A DNA stretch of 64,000 bases from Hemicordylus capensis. Its lineage: Eukaryota; Chordata; Lepidosauria; Squamata; Cordylidae. Position numbers and translations under genes: made by a program. Positions 1 through 9,941 of the stretch are shown here, piece by piece. Location: assembly GCF_027244095.1 (NCBI RefSeq), contig NC_069661.1, positions 142,615,501 to 142,679,500 of the forward strand, read 5' to 3'. The notes beneath the pieces are model-generated. The model was not told the origin of the DNA. It worked only from the letters and a program-made list of their open reading frames with translations, and did not search any database. The first letter of the stretch is position 1. The number at the start of each line of letters is the position of its first letter.

Positions 1-19
1 ATCTCTCAAGATAAAAACA

Positions 20-935
20 AATCAAGTAGTTTAAGATTTCCAGCTTAAAGCCGGAGACCTTGAGAGTCTTTCTAAAAGCAGACAGAGAAGGAAGGGCTCT
101 TATTTCAAAAGGGAGCATGTTCCAAAGCCCCAGGGCAGCCCCAGAGAAGGCCTGGTTCTAAGTCACCACAAAACAAGCTGACGGTAACCAGACCTCTCCA
201 GATGACTTTAATTGGTAACAGTGTTCATGACCAAAAAAAGAGGCACTCTTGAGAACCCTAGACCCAAGTTGTTGAGGGCTTTATAGGTAATGACCAGCAC
301 TTTCAGTCAGTCAGTCTTTATTTCAGTCTTTGACCAATACCAGAACACCTAGACCAATTGAAGTGTATATTGGTTCTAACCATTAGTGAGCAGAATACAC
401 AGCAGAATTGTGCAAGCGTGTGTGTAATTGACGAATTAGTGTCTATTAGCAAGACCAAAACTTTGTATTTTGCTCAGAAACATAGCAGCAGCCAATGCAT
501 TTCTTTCAAAAATTGATGTCATATGGTCCCTTCAGGTTGTCCCAGAGACCAGTCTGGCTGCCACATTCTGTACCAGTTGTAGTTTCCAGACTACATACAC
601 AGGCAGCCCAACATAGAGTGCATTACAGTAGTCGAGTCGAAGGGTTACCAGCATATGCACCACTGTTTTAAGGTCATTTACCTCCAGAAATTGTTGTAGT
701 GGACTTATCAGCCAAAGCTGATTAAAAAGCGCTCTGTCCTGGCCACTATCTCAACCTGGGAAACCGGTTTGGGATCCAGGAGTACTCCCAAACTATGTAC
801 CTGATCTTGCATGGGAACTGTAACCCTTTTCAGAACAGGCAGATCTAAGCCACCTCTCGGGTCCTGACCCCACAGTTAGTACCTCCGTCTTATTTGGATT
901 CAACTTTAGTTTGTTATCCCTTTTACTAATAAAGC
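20..935 (-). mobile_element. L2-clade LINE 3' fragment, interrupted
   Basis: The minus strand encodes NPNKTEVLTVGSGPERWLRS and matches, piece by piece, the L2 LINE at 31.3-33.7 kb (for example the stretch before its C-terminus and GGTAACTGGAGACGGACCTC-like DNA). Heavily decayed. About 155 bp of unrelated sequence (near 305-462) interrupts it, starting with a TCAG-repeat, and the L2 text resumes at ACTTTGTATTTTG. It may run off the left edge. Confidence 0.75.
305..462 (-). mobile_element. short retroelement insertion within the L2 fragment
   Basis: Sits between L2 segments that are contiguous in the 31-kb copy. Read on the minus strand it ends AATAAAGACTGACTGACTGA, that is, a polyadenylation-like motif and a 4-bp repeat tail, so it looks like the 3' end of a LINE or SINE. 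The family was not recognised. Confidence 0.4.
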
Positions 936-941
936 CTGTTC

Positions 942-968
942 TATATATATAGAGAGAGAGAGAGAGAA
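942..968. repeat. (TA)n(GA)n microsatellite
   Basis: Compound dinucleotide run of TA followed by GA, at the end of the L2 fragment. Confidence 0.9.
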
Positions 969-2369
969 AGCACCCCTCTATATTTGGAACTACAAGCCTG
1001 TAGTTACCACTGCTTTGCACTCTGGATCTAACAGGACCAGGAGATCCCCACTTTGCTTCACCTGTAGCAAAAGGCATGTCACTTTGGCACATAGCTTGGG
1101 AGAAGGAAATCTTAGGGCAAATTAGAAGCACAGGACAGCAGGAGGACCTCCCCACTCTGTGGACCCCCGATTACTCACAGGTAGGAAGCTGGAGTAGACA
1201 TGATTTAATCAAGAGCTATTCATTAAAGAATAAAGTCAAGATAGCACCTCTTCAGGAAGGACTGATAAGGAAGCAATAGGCCATCTCCTTTACTAATGAG
1301 CATGTTAATGGCTGACTGAGGGCCTCAGGAAGCTAGCTTGTTTACGTTTTAGCTACCCCTAGATATTTTGAAAAGAATGAGAGATAAATTCTAATGCATT
1401 CATTTTGCTTCTCCCTCTATGGGTCCTTCCCTAGCTTTTGTCCAACTCCACTCTTCAATTTTGAATAGCACACTGGCACGTCCTGTACTTTGTCCCTTTT
1501 GCTCACCTTTGCAAGGTGCATTTAGCATAATGCCCTTGGGCAAGAATTTCCCTATAACTGGCTAGGACACCATCAATCCGTGTGCTTTCTGTGTCTCCTG
1601 GGATCTGCGTGTCACTCGTGTCCCTGATCCAGGTGGTTTTCCTTGGATCCACCATCTTTTCCCACCAGGTGGTTTTTTTTCCCTCGGCTCCACCATCTTT
1701 CGCCTCCATCTTTGCACAGGCACCTCCATTTTGCCCTGCCTTGACTCTTGCGACTGCTTTACCTTTCACCTCCAGACCGGCCCTTTTTCTAACCTGGTCT
1801 GCACAGTACTGTTGGCTGCGAGATTCTGGTTCATTTTTGGATTTTGCTGGGTTGATGGGCCGCTGCCTGGTCCCCGGATTTTCTCTCCCACCTGCCTGCC
1901 TAGTAGGAGAGAAACCTCTTGGTCATGACCAAGCTGCAAGGGTTCACAGCATTCCTCTGGGAAGGAGGTAGTATATAACCCCTATTCTCAAAACTCTACT
2001 TTCCCTTTTCCTCCTAAAATACAAAACTGTTGGTCTCTCTTTCGCTAGCCTTGAGTGAACTCAATTAGGAAACTCAAGCCAAATTGCTTCCTTGTGAGCT
2101 GTAACATAGTCTTTTTTAACTTGTTGGTTTTGCTAGTTAAATATTGATGCTCTTAATCAGTATTCTCTTCCTGTACCCCCAAACCCTTCAATAAACCTCA
2201 TTTTATTTTGAACATCAACCTCTCCATTCAGTTCTTTCCATGACCGAAGCTTTGAACAAATTTATTGTGAAGGTGGGGCTGCTCCATTCCAAGCTAGCTA
2301 ATCTCTCCCCGCCCACACCACCACAAGCCTAAAATGTAGCTCAGGGTTCCCACCAATTCCCCAGGAACA
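969..2369. other. no gene recognised; unassigned repeat-like sequence
   Basis: I see no exon here. The part from about 1900 to 2230 has a TATATAA-like motif, a later AATAAA (near 2190) and pyrimidine-rich flanks, which could be an old solo LTR, but no terminal TG/CA pair or target duplication could be fixed, so no family is claimed. Confidence 0.4.
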
Positions 2370-2700
2370 GTTCCATTAAAATTCCCCATCCAGCTCATTA
2401 CTGCCCCCTCCCCCGCATGCATTTAAGGAGGTTATGCCATCTTCTGATGAAGCTGATATGGCTAAATAAATCTGGGTGTCACGAGCATACTGATAACACC
2501 CTGTACCAAACCCCCTGATGATCTCTCCGAGCAGTTTAATGTAAATGTTAAGAAGCATTGGAGACAATATGGAGTCTTGTGGAACTCCATACTGTCCACA
2601 ACACTTTTGGAAGTGTTGGTAGAAGCTCATTTTATTTTCTGTGGTTGGTGGCTGTGTGCATGAAGGGGAATGATATATTGTTGCTATGCTTAGACTGAAG
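2370..2700 (-). mobile_element. L2-clade LINE reverse transcriptase fragment
   Basis: The minus strand encodes GVPQDSILSPMLLNIYIKLL and QYARDTQIYL, equal to the GVPQGSxLxPxLFN and YADDTQ motifs of L2 reverse transcriptase with the catalytic aspartate pair spoiled (YARDT). Truncated at both ends, frame damaged. Confidence 0.85.
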
Positions 2701-2823
2701 GACAATGAAAAGCAGAAACAGAGGTGCTAGAAAATATATTTCTCATTTATTTATTTAACAGTGGGACATAAAGCAACAGTTGCCCAAGATAAAGCTGAAT
2801 TTAGATCAAGTCCTTTCCTTTAA

Positions 2824-3051
2824 GAGCCAGCGTGGTGTAGTGGTTAGAGTGCTGGACTAGGACCGGGGAGACCTGAGTTCAAATCCTCATTCAGCCATGA
2901 TACTAGCTGGGTGACTCTGGGCCAGTCACTTCTCTCTCAGCCTAGCCTACTTCACAGGGTTGTTGTGAGGAGAAACTCAAGTATGTAGTACACCGCTCTG
3001 GGCTCCTTGGAAGAGCGGAATATAAATGTAATAATAATAATAATAATAAAT
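2824..3051 (+). mobile_element. tRNA-headed CORE-SINE with (AAT)n tail
   Basis: Starts GAGCCAGCGTGGTGTAGTGG, with a tRNA-like A box (GTGGTTAGAGTGC) and B box (GAGTTCAAATCC). The body GGGTGACTCTGGGCCAGTCAC resembles the MIR/CORE core. The tail ends CCTTGGAAGAGCGGAATATA, like the 3' end of L2 LINEs, then (AAT)n. A second copy is at 49880 and a decayed one at 12292. Confidence 0.85.
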
Positions 3052-3440
3052 AGATTTTTGCTGATTTCAGCACATTTGTTTAGATTTCACAGATGTGTTC
3101 TGTTATCTGTGAATAAATAAGATAAAAATAAAAATATATATCTGTGAATAGATAATAAATAAGAGAAGAATACGTTCTGACTCAAAACATTCAAATGTCT
3201 ATCACTCCTGAACTGTGAGTGCATTGTTATTTCTATCTTATATTAGCCATGAAACGATTTTAAATGCAAGGCCAAATCTTCCTTTCATTTCTTCACCTTT
3301 CCTGAAACTCTGACCTCCATTCCCATTGCTCAAGCAGCATTAAAAAAAAGTTGTAATTAAGTTCTCGGGCAGCTGAACTCCAGGATCATCAATCATGAGC
3401 TAGACACCAATACAAAAACTTGTAAAGTCATAATCAATTA
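3052..3440. other. no gene or repeat recognised
   Basis: AT-rich, with short direct repeats of ATCTGTGAATA near 3105-3155. Nothing further supported. Confidence 0.4.
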
Positions 3441-3630
3441 CCGTATTTACCTGAATCCAAGAGTAGGTATTTTCCAAGTTCTTTGATGTTAAAAATTGGG
3501 GTTGTCTTAAATTCAGTGTGTGCTTTCTTTTAGATAAATATAGCTATATCCTGCATTTCCAAGGGGATCATCTTAAATTCAGTCAAATTTTTAAAGGGGA
3601 TGGTCTTAAATTCTCTTCAGGTAAATACAG
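3441..3630. mobile_element. 190-bp TA-flanked MITE (Tc1/mariner-like)
   Basis: Terminal inverted repeats CCGTATTTACCTGAA at 3441 and TTCAGGTAAATACAG ending at 3630 match with one difference, and the element is flanked by TA on both sides (3439-3440, 3631-3632), the duplication made by Tc1/mariner transposases. Non-coding. A diverged relative is seen at 50130-50300. Confidence 0.75.
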
Positions 3631-3715
3631 TATAATACTTGGGCAAAGCAAACAAAAACAAAAACAAAAACCAACAGGTTGCTCACCTGTAACAGATGAT
3701 CTGGAGATCTGATGA

Positions 3716-3928
3716 GTGCATGAGTGCAGGGGGAGAGTAACTGGCCCTATCCACCCCCAGCACAGTACCTCCAGTGACTGTTGCTGGTGTCTATCGTATG
3801 TTTCTTTTTAGATTGTGAGCCCTTAGGGGACAGGGATCCATCTTATTTATTATTTCTCTGTGTAAACTGTGCTGAGCCATTTTTGGAAGGGTGCTATAGA
3901 AATCAAATAAATAAATAAATAAAATAAG
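3716..3928 (+). mobile_element. L2-type 3' tail inserted in the left terminus of DIRS copy 1
   Basis: Sequence ending TTTTTGGAAGGGTGCTATAG then a run of AAATA units splits the inverted terminus: the DIRS text stops at GATCTGATGA and resumes at AGCATGGGTTCTGC. The tail is the common L2/L2-SINE 3' end of this genome. Its 5' border is uncertain. Confidence 0.6.
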
Positions 3929-6373
3929 CATGGGTTCTGCGTTTGTGCAGGACTATCCGGGTAGAGTTCTATAGCTTCTCACTGCGCCCAGAACCGCCTC
4001 CCTGCTCATGCAGGAGTTCCATAACTGGCAGTTGGGCGCTTTCCTTCTCACTTCCTTCTTCGACCAGCTACTCACTGTCCAGAAAACAACAGCCAGTGCA
4101 ACTCACAAGGTAAGTTGAATTCACCTTTATTTTTATAACATATATATATAAAAATAAAATTTTTATAAGGTGTTTTTTTTAAAAAAATTATCATTTCAAC
4201 ATTGTTGTAACAAGACGCCAATGGCAACGTTTAACAAAACCACCGTGGATAATGTGTTGCAGGCTTACCCCTGTGTGGAGACTAGGATCAGATCTCCTGC
4301 AGATCATCTGCTACAGGTGAGCAACCTGTTTATCTGGATGGAGATCCGATGACCTCCGTAAGCATGGGTGTTTTATGAGCTACCCAGAATGGTGGAGTGT
4401 GCAGCAAGCTACAGCAACACCTTCTTCAGAACACTTCTTCCAGAATTAGCCTCTGCAGCAGAGCAGAGATCCAAAGCATAGTGTTTCACAAATGTTTGCT
4501 CTAATGACCAAGTTGTAGCCATACAAACATATTTAAATTTTATTCCAGACAGATATACAGCTGAAGTTGCATAAGCCCTATTCGAATGAGCCCTAATAGA
4601 TTTTGGCAGATCCACCCTCTGCTGCCAATATGCTAGGTAAATAAACTCAATCAACCAGTGTGACATACGTTGTCTGCAGATCAGAAACCCTTTTACCTTG
4701 CCCTTGTAGGATACAAATAGGCTAGGTTCTAGGGAATGCCAGAGTTATTTTAATGTAAAAGAGCAACACCCTCCATACATCTAGTGCATGCAAAGCCTGT
4801 TCCAGCCTCATTTCCAGTTTCCTGAAAAAGGTTGGAAGAATAATATTCTAGTTTAGATGGAAGTCTGAAACAAATTTTAGGTGGAACTCCAGATGCAAAC
4901 AGAGAACAACTTTATTTTGGAAGAACCTAGTATACAGTTCATCCACATGTAACACAGTCAGTTCACTCACCCTACGTGCAGTAGTAACAGCAATAAAAAA
5001 AGCCATCTTTAGCGAAAGATTATTTAACGTGGTTGTAGCCATTGTCTCAAATGGCTTTTCAGTAAATGCAGCAAGGACCAAAGATAGACTCCATTGGCCT
5101 ACGTATTGGAGGACATAAATTATTTATTCCACTCATGAATTGTTACATTCAGTATATGAAAAGACAGTCTTCTCATCCCATCCCTTGTAGCGTGAGGACA
5201 AGGCTGCCAGGTAGACTTTCACAGAAACATTTGCTAGCCAACCCTGCTTCAAATGGGTCAAATAGAGCAGCACATGCCTGATCTTTGCCAAACTTGGTTT
5301 AAAGCCATGCAATCTAGCATACTCTTTGAAATGCCTCCACTTAGAGTTGTAATTTCTCCTAGTGGATGTTTTCCTTTCATTAAAGTAAAATTTGGGCTAA
5401 AAGTCTATTCTCCAGGCTGTTAGGCACAGGGTTCCTAGACTTGGATGAAGCACCTGACGTCCCTCTTGGGAGAGGAGGTCTGTGCATTGTGGTAGTTTTG
5501 AGTACTCGAGGAAACAATGGCTGCCTTGGCCACCAGGGAGTTACCAGAATGCAGTGTGTCTTGACTTACAATATCTTGGCCACCATCCTGCTCAGCAGCA
5601 GGTAAGGTGGAAATATGTAAACATATCCTTGAGTCCAGGCATACTGGGAGGCATCCCCCTTCATGCCCGGACCTATTCCCACCCTCGAGCAGCAAGTGTG
5701 ACATTTCTTGTTCTCCCTGGTAGCAAATAGGCAAGAGATATTCCCAATTCATGGACCACTCATGTTGTCTCAAAACCCGGGTCCTGCTCAATGCATCTGC
5801 CATGTTTACTCCCCTTATGTGTATTGCCTTGCCTGAATGACTATCTGTTGTGCGATATACCAGTTCCGAATTTGTTGACTCAACTGGCACAATGAGTGGG
5901 ACACCGTCCCTCCTTGTTTATGCAAGCTATTGCTGTTGTATTGTCAAGCTGCACCTGAACAACACAGCTGCTTAGCTGAGGCTGGAATGACTTGAGCCTT
6001 AAAAATACAGCCAAGAGTTCTGGGAAACGGATATGTAGACTCCGTGGTCTCGGAGTCCACACTCCCCGAGTCTGATAAACCCCTGAATGCTCCACCCAGC
6101 CTAGAAGAGATGCATCGGTGGTTAGCCATGCTGTAGAATTTGGAATGGTATGCTCTGTTGCAATCTCTTCTCTGCAGTTTACCACTTCACGCTTGCCAGC
6201 ACATCCTCGGGCAGCATAAGATGCATGAGTGGATTGTCTATATTGGAGCGGAACGTTGCCAGGTACCAGAGTTGCAGTTTTCTCATTTGTAGTTTGGCAT
6301 ACCTCACGGTCATTGTACACAATGCCATCAGCCCCAACAGCCTTTGCACAGTATGCACCCATTGAGTTGGTAC

Positions 6374-6509
6374 CAGTGTTACCTCTAACAGGGATTCCCA
6401 GATGTCGTTGACTATAATTCCCAGCACCCCCAGCTGCAATGTCCTTTGCTTGGGGATTATGGGATTGTAGTCCACAACATCTGGGATTCCTCTCTTAGAG
6501 GGAACACTG
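6374..6509. mobile_element. 136-bp hAT-type MITE with perfect 8-bp target duplication
   Basis: Inverted ends CAGTGTTACCTCTAA and TTAGAGGGAACACTG enclose a palindrome-rich core. GTTGGTAC is repeated exactly at 6366-6373 and 6510-6517, the 8-bp duplication that hAT transposases make. It lies inside DIRS copy 1 and is better preserved than its host. Confidence 0.9.
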
Positions 6510-8520
6510 GTTGGTACCTGTCAAAACTGCATCACCAAGTCCCTTATTCTGTAAAAATGTTCCCTTGGGAGAAACACTCTCTGTTCATTTGTGCCCAACA
6601 CTGCCCCTATGTATTCTCTTTGGTCATGCAACCATATAATTTGCTATCTTAATTGCTAGACATGCAGTTGAATACGTCTTCCTTCCCAAGACATCCAGCT
6701 TCCATCCTTCCTCATCTGCAGGGGTAGCAAGTCTGCGGCCCGGTTTTGAAGATGCATAATCAATGACCAGTGAGTTAGGTACTGGATGCTTCATCAAGTA
6801 CTCATTCTCATCCTCCTGAATCCTATAAAGCATCTCTAGATGCTTTGATGTAGGACTTGTGGTTTGGAGTACAGCCCAGACTGACTGTGCTGCCTTTGAG
6901 ATGACTGGCAACATTGGAAGAAACACAGACTGGGGAGCAGATGCTGTCTTCATTAAATCATAAACTTGATCCTGTAAGTCTGTATTTTTGTTTTTCAGAT
7001 TAAGACCCAAGACTGATGACATCTCCTCAGTTTGCCAGTGATAGGAAAGGAGTTCCGCTGTAGGTGTATTAGTTGAAGCTGCAGGCACCACAGGAGTGGG
7101 ATCTATAGGAGGCTCTGGCTCATTGGAACCTGTACTTGCACAATCTGAATCTGTATCCGGAATTGCAGATCATCCGAGTATCCCATTGGTTCTGCAGGTG
7201 CAGAAACATTTGGCTTTGCAGACAACAGCATGGGTAGACGTTTGATTATTTTTTGTCTGGTGATATGCTGCTTTGGTTCCAACATTATGTGTACCCACAG
7301 GAGTGTTGTAACAGTGTGGTCTGTGTACTGACAGCTGGCCTTCTAGGAGTTTTCACACTCATGGTTGAGTACTCACTGAATGACAAGAAGGCTGAACCTC
7401 TATAGAGGTCTAAGTTGTAGTGGATGAGTGGACTGTGCGCAATGGTGTCACCTGCATTGCTGTGGGCATCATAGTCTCATAAGCACTTTTCCTTGCCTTC
7501 CATAATTTATACTTCTGGTAATCATACCTAAAAGCCAGGCGGTTCCACCGCCTGAAGTCATCTAGTGTCATCCCATCCACCATGGGGCAACAATCTACAG
7601 TCCTTGGAATAATCTACACACTCCTGTGGTAAAAGCCTCTGCGTAAAGAGATGAGGTGTAGATGGATGGACTAAAGAACTAGATGCTTGTATCAGTCTCA
7701 CAAGGGACATATGCAGAGTTTTTGGCACAAGTGGCTTCTCTAAACCATGGCTCAAGAATCCAAGGAAAGTGGACACAGAGAAGGTGCTTTCATTAGATTC
7801 TAGCAGCGTTAACAAAGTCTGTGCAGAGTTAGGGTCCAGACTAGCCTCCATCCCCATTTGAGCAAGCGCTTTCTGGAAACCTATTGGAGACTGGGCTGCA
7901 GAAAATGCCCAGTGTTGGCGGAGTGGATGGGGATTGCTGTGGAGTTGGTGCAGGAGAAAGAGATGCTGCCCGATACTCAGCAGATGGAATGCTTTGTGTG
8001 GTTACTGTAGACATAGCTAGCTGCTGCTATCTCCTAGCAACAGCTGGTGCCAGTACTACTTCTTTAGCCAGAAGAAGGGATCGCTCCGCCAATGGTGGAG
8101 TTGCCTGTACATTACGCTGCAGTCCGGTTGGTGATGGCGTTGAGGAGCCTGATTACAGGATTACGCTGATTACAGGGCAGGCACAGGGGCGCGGGAACTC
8201 TTATCCCTGGGTTTGTTTGTTTTTAGAGAAAGGTTCGCGCTTTCATCCCTCTCTGCTTTGTCCTTTTTGTGATGCCACTTCTGCTCCCTTCTCTCCTGAG
8301 CTGGAGGCTCTGGCTCTTGAATTGGCCCGATTTCGACAATGCTGGAGTCTCCGACATCAAGGATTTTGACTGAAAGAAACTGAGAAAGAAAGTGCCCAAC
8401 TGCCAATTATAACGGAACTCCTGCATGGGCAGTGAGGAGCTTTGGACTCTACCCAGATAGTCCTGCTCAGGTGCAGAACCCATACTTATGGAGGCCATCA
8501 GATCTCCATCCAGATACATA

Positions 8521-9857
8521 AGCTGTCTTTCACTACTTGCAAAATAACTGGAAACAGCTCTGCTACCTTTTTAAAATGAAGTTTTAATCGGCATTCATCA
8601 TTACAATATGTGCTGGCCTCCTTAGGGCCACACAATATGTTTATGTTGCACCATATAATTAAGATTCCAGGCATTAGGTATATGTTTAAATCACAGCATT
8701 GCATTTAAATATTAACAACTCTCAATAAATTTCAGAATGCATATTCAAAAAAATACACCCCACTGATTAACGACGGCAAGCAAAGTTGATATGCATTATA
8801 TGTACATGGGCAAAGCTGAAGGGAAGTGGAATTAATTGATGGCAATTGCTAAACACTCATGCTAAGAACTTTAGAAATGCACAGTTCTAACTACCAATCC
8901 AAACTACACTAGAAAGAAAGACAAAAGAGCCAATGTAGGATTTTATCTGAACGTTAATGCATTGCTTTATGTTCTAATTTTGGGGTCCCATTGCTTCTCT
9001 CTGTGTGTAATATATTATGGCTAGGTACTCTGACCATTTGGGGAAAACTACAGGTTTTTCTACAAACTGTTGTGGTTTGTGGGAAATGTTTGCAGTCAAG
9101 TTTTCTATCTGAAGCAGTCTGTACCTTCCACACTGCTAATAAAAATATTCACAGCACAATGGATTTTAACACACCAACTAGAAAAAAGTTTAAAAAGCAA
9201 AGGCAATAAAAAAGCTATCTTGTTAAAAATCACATGATATTTTCACCCCTTCATTAGGAGAAATTAAGGCACTGCTCCTTAAGAGGGTTTGTTCTAAGGT
9301 CTGCATTTCGGAGGATACCTTGGTAATGTGCTGTCCTCACAGATGTGAGATACAGTGTTCACACAATCTGCTAACCCTAGAAAGAAGGAGGATTTTTAGT
9401 GTCAATAATTGAGGAGTATGATGATGTCTTCAAGTACTGCAAAGCCCTTTTCTCTACACGCAGGCACATCTTGGTAAACATTCCTTGTGGTTGAGGTAGT
9501 CTCAGCTGAATCCCTGTTGATCACAGACACCACTACACAACCTGAGAAAGCTCTGCCATGGCACGCCCCTGGCACTGTAGAGGACTTTGTTTTAATTTGC
9601 AGCCCAAGAAAACAGGCACTTCCTACATTGAATGAAGACTAAAATCTAAAGAAGGAAGAGTCTCACCAAGTCAATAGTTCAAAGCAAATAAAAGAGCTCA
9701 AAGTAGAAGATCATTCAGATTTCATGGTAAAAAGACTGCTGGGTGACCAAGTCTTTAAGAAGGGCCTCACCCTTCATTTAGATAATGGGTCTTACCAGAA
9801 ATAGGAGAAGTTAAAAATACGAAAATAACAGAGAGATAATGAATGCACTTTTCACAG
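8521..9857 (-). other. probable MCM10 3' UTR and downstream sequence
   Basis: Follows the MCM10 stop in the direction of transcription and ends at the DIRS-like fossil. It is AT-rich, without recognisable coding or repeat content. No trace of UCMA, the convergent neighbour in human, was found here or further left. Confidence 0.4.
9591..9596 (-). promoter_or_regulatory. candidate MCM10 polyadenylation signal ATTAAA
   Basis: The minus strand reads ATTAAA here, 262 bp after the MCM10 stop. I saw no canonical AATAAA on the minus strand between 8520 and 9857, so this is the nearest variant signal. A second ATTAAA is at 8582-8587. Weak evidence; real 3' UTRs of this gene can be longer. Confidence 0.3.
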
Positions 9858-9941
9858 TTACTTCATGCTGCTGAGGAATTTGGGCTGTTCTTCCCCTCTT
9901 GGTAGAAGAGTTTCTGCACCAATCTTGGGACCTTTCTTTTC
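9858..9941 (-). CDS. MCM10: MCM10 exon 20, C-terminus and stop
   Basis: Encodes EKKGPKIGAETLLPRGEEQP then KFLSSMK and TAA, matching human EKTGPKIGGETLLPRGEEHAKFLNSLK. Acceptor CTTTCTAG. The stop codon is at 9858-9860. A possible ATTAAA polyadenylation signal lies 262 bp below it. Confidence 0.97.
   Translation of the reverse strand, partial: EKKGPKIGAETLLPRGEEQPKFLSSMK

Larger units (their letters stand above)
3664..8520 (-). mobile_element. DIRS-like tyrosine-recombinase retroelement, copy 1 (fossil)
   Basis: Reads on the minus strand from about 8.5 kb down. Parts: inverted terminal segment (about 8385-8520), capsid-like gag (about 6.6-8 kb), reverse transcriptase/RNase H (about 5.4-6.4 kb, with LTTDASLLGW and VQLDNTTAIACINKEG), tyrosine recombinase (about 4.85-5.08 kb, LSLKMAFFIAVTTARRVSEL), an internal complementary segment (about 4295-4365), and the other inverted terminus (about 3670-4060). 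Broken, with many breaks (well over five); looks old. An L2-type tail and a hAT MITE have inserted into it, so it is older than both. Confidence 0.85.

Noticed and set aside
1900-2230. Possible solo LTR (TATA-like motif then AATAAA)
   Set aside because: No terminal TG...CA pair, no target duplication and no partner copy in the window.
1-9857. Search for UCMA, the convergent neighbour of MCM10 in human
   Set aside because: No exon matching the recalled UCMA protein on the plus strand; the interval is almost all repeats, so the gene is further left or absent.
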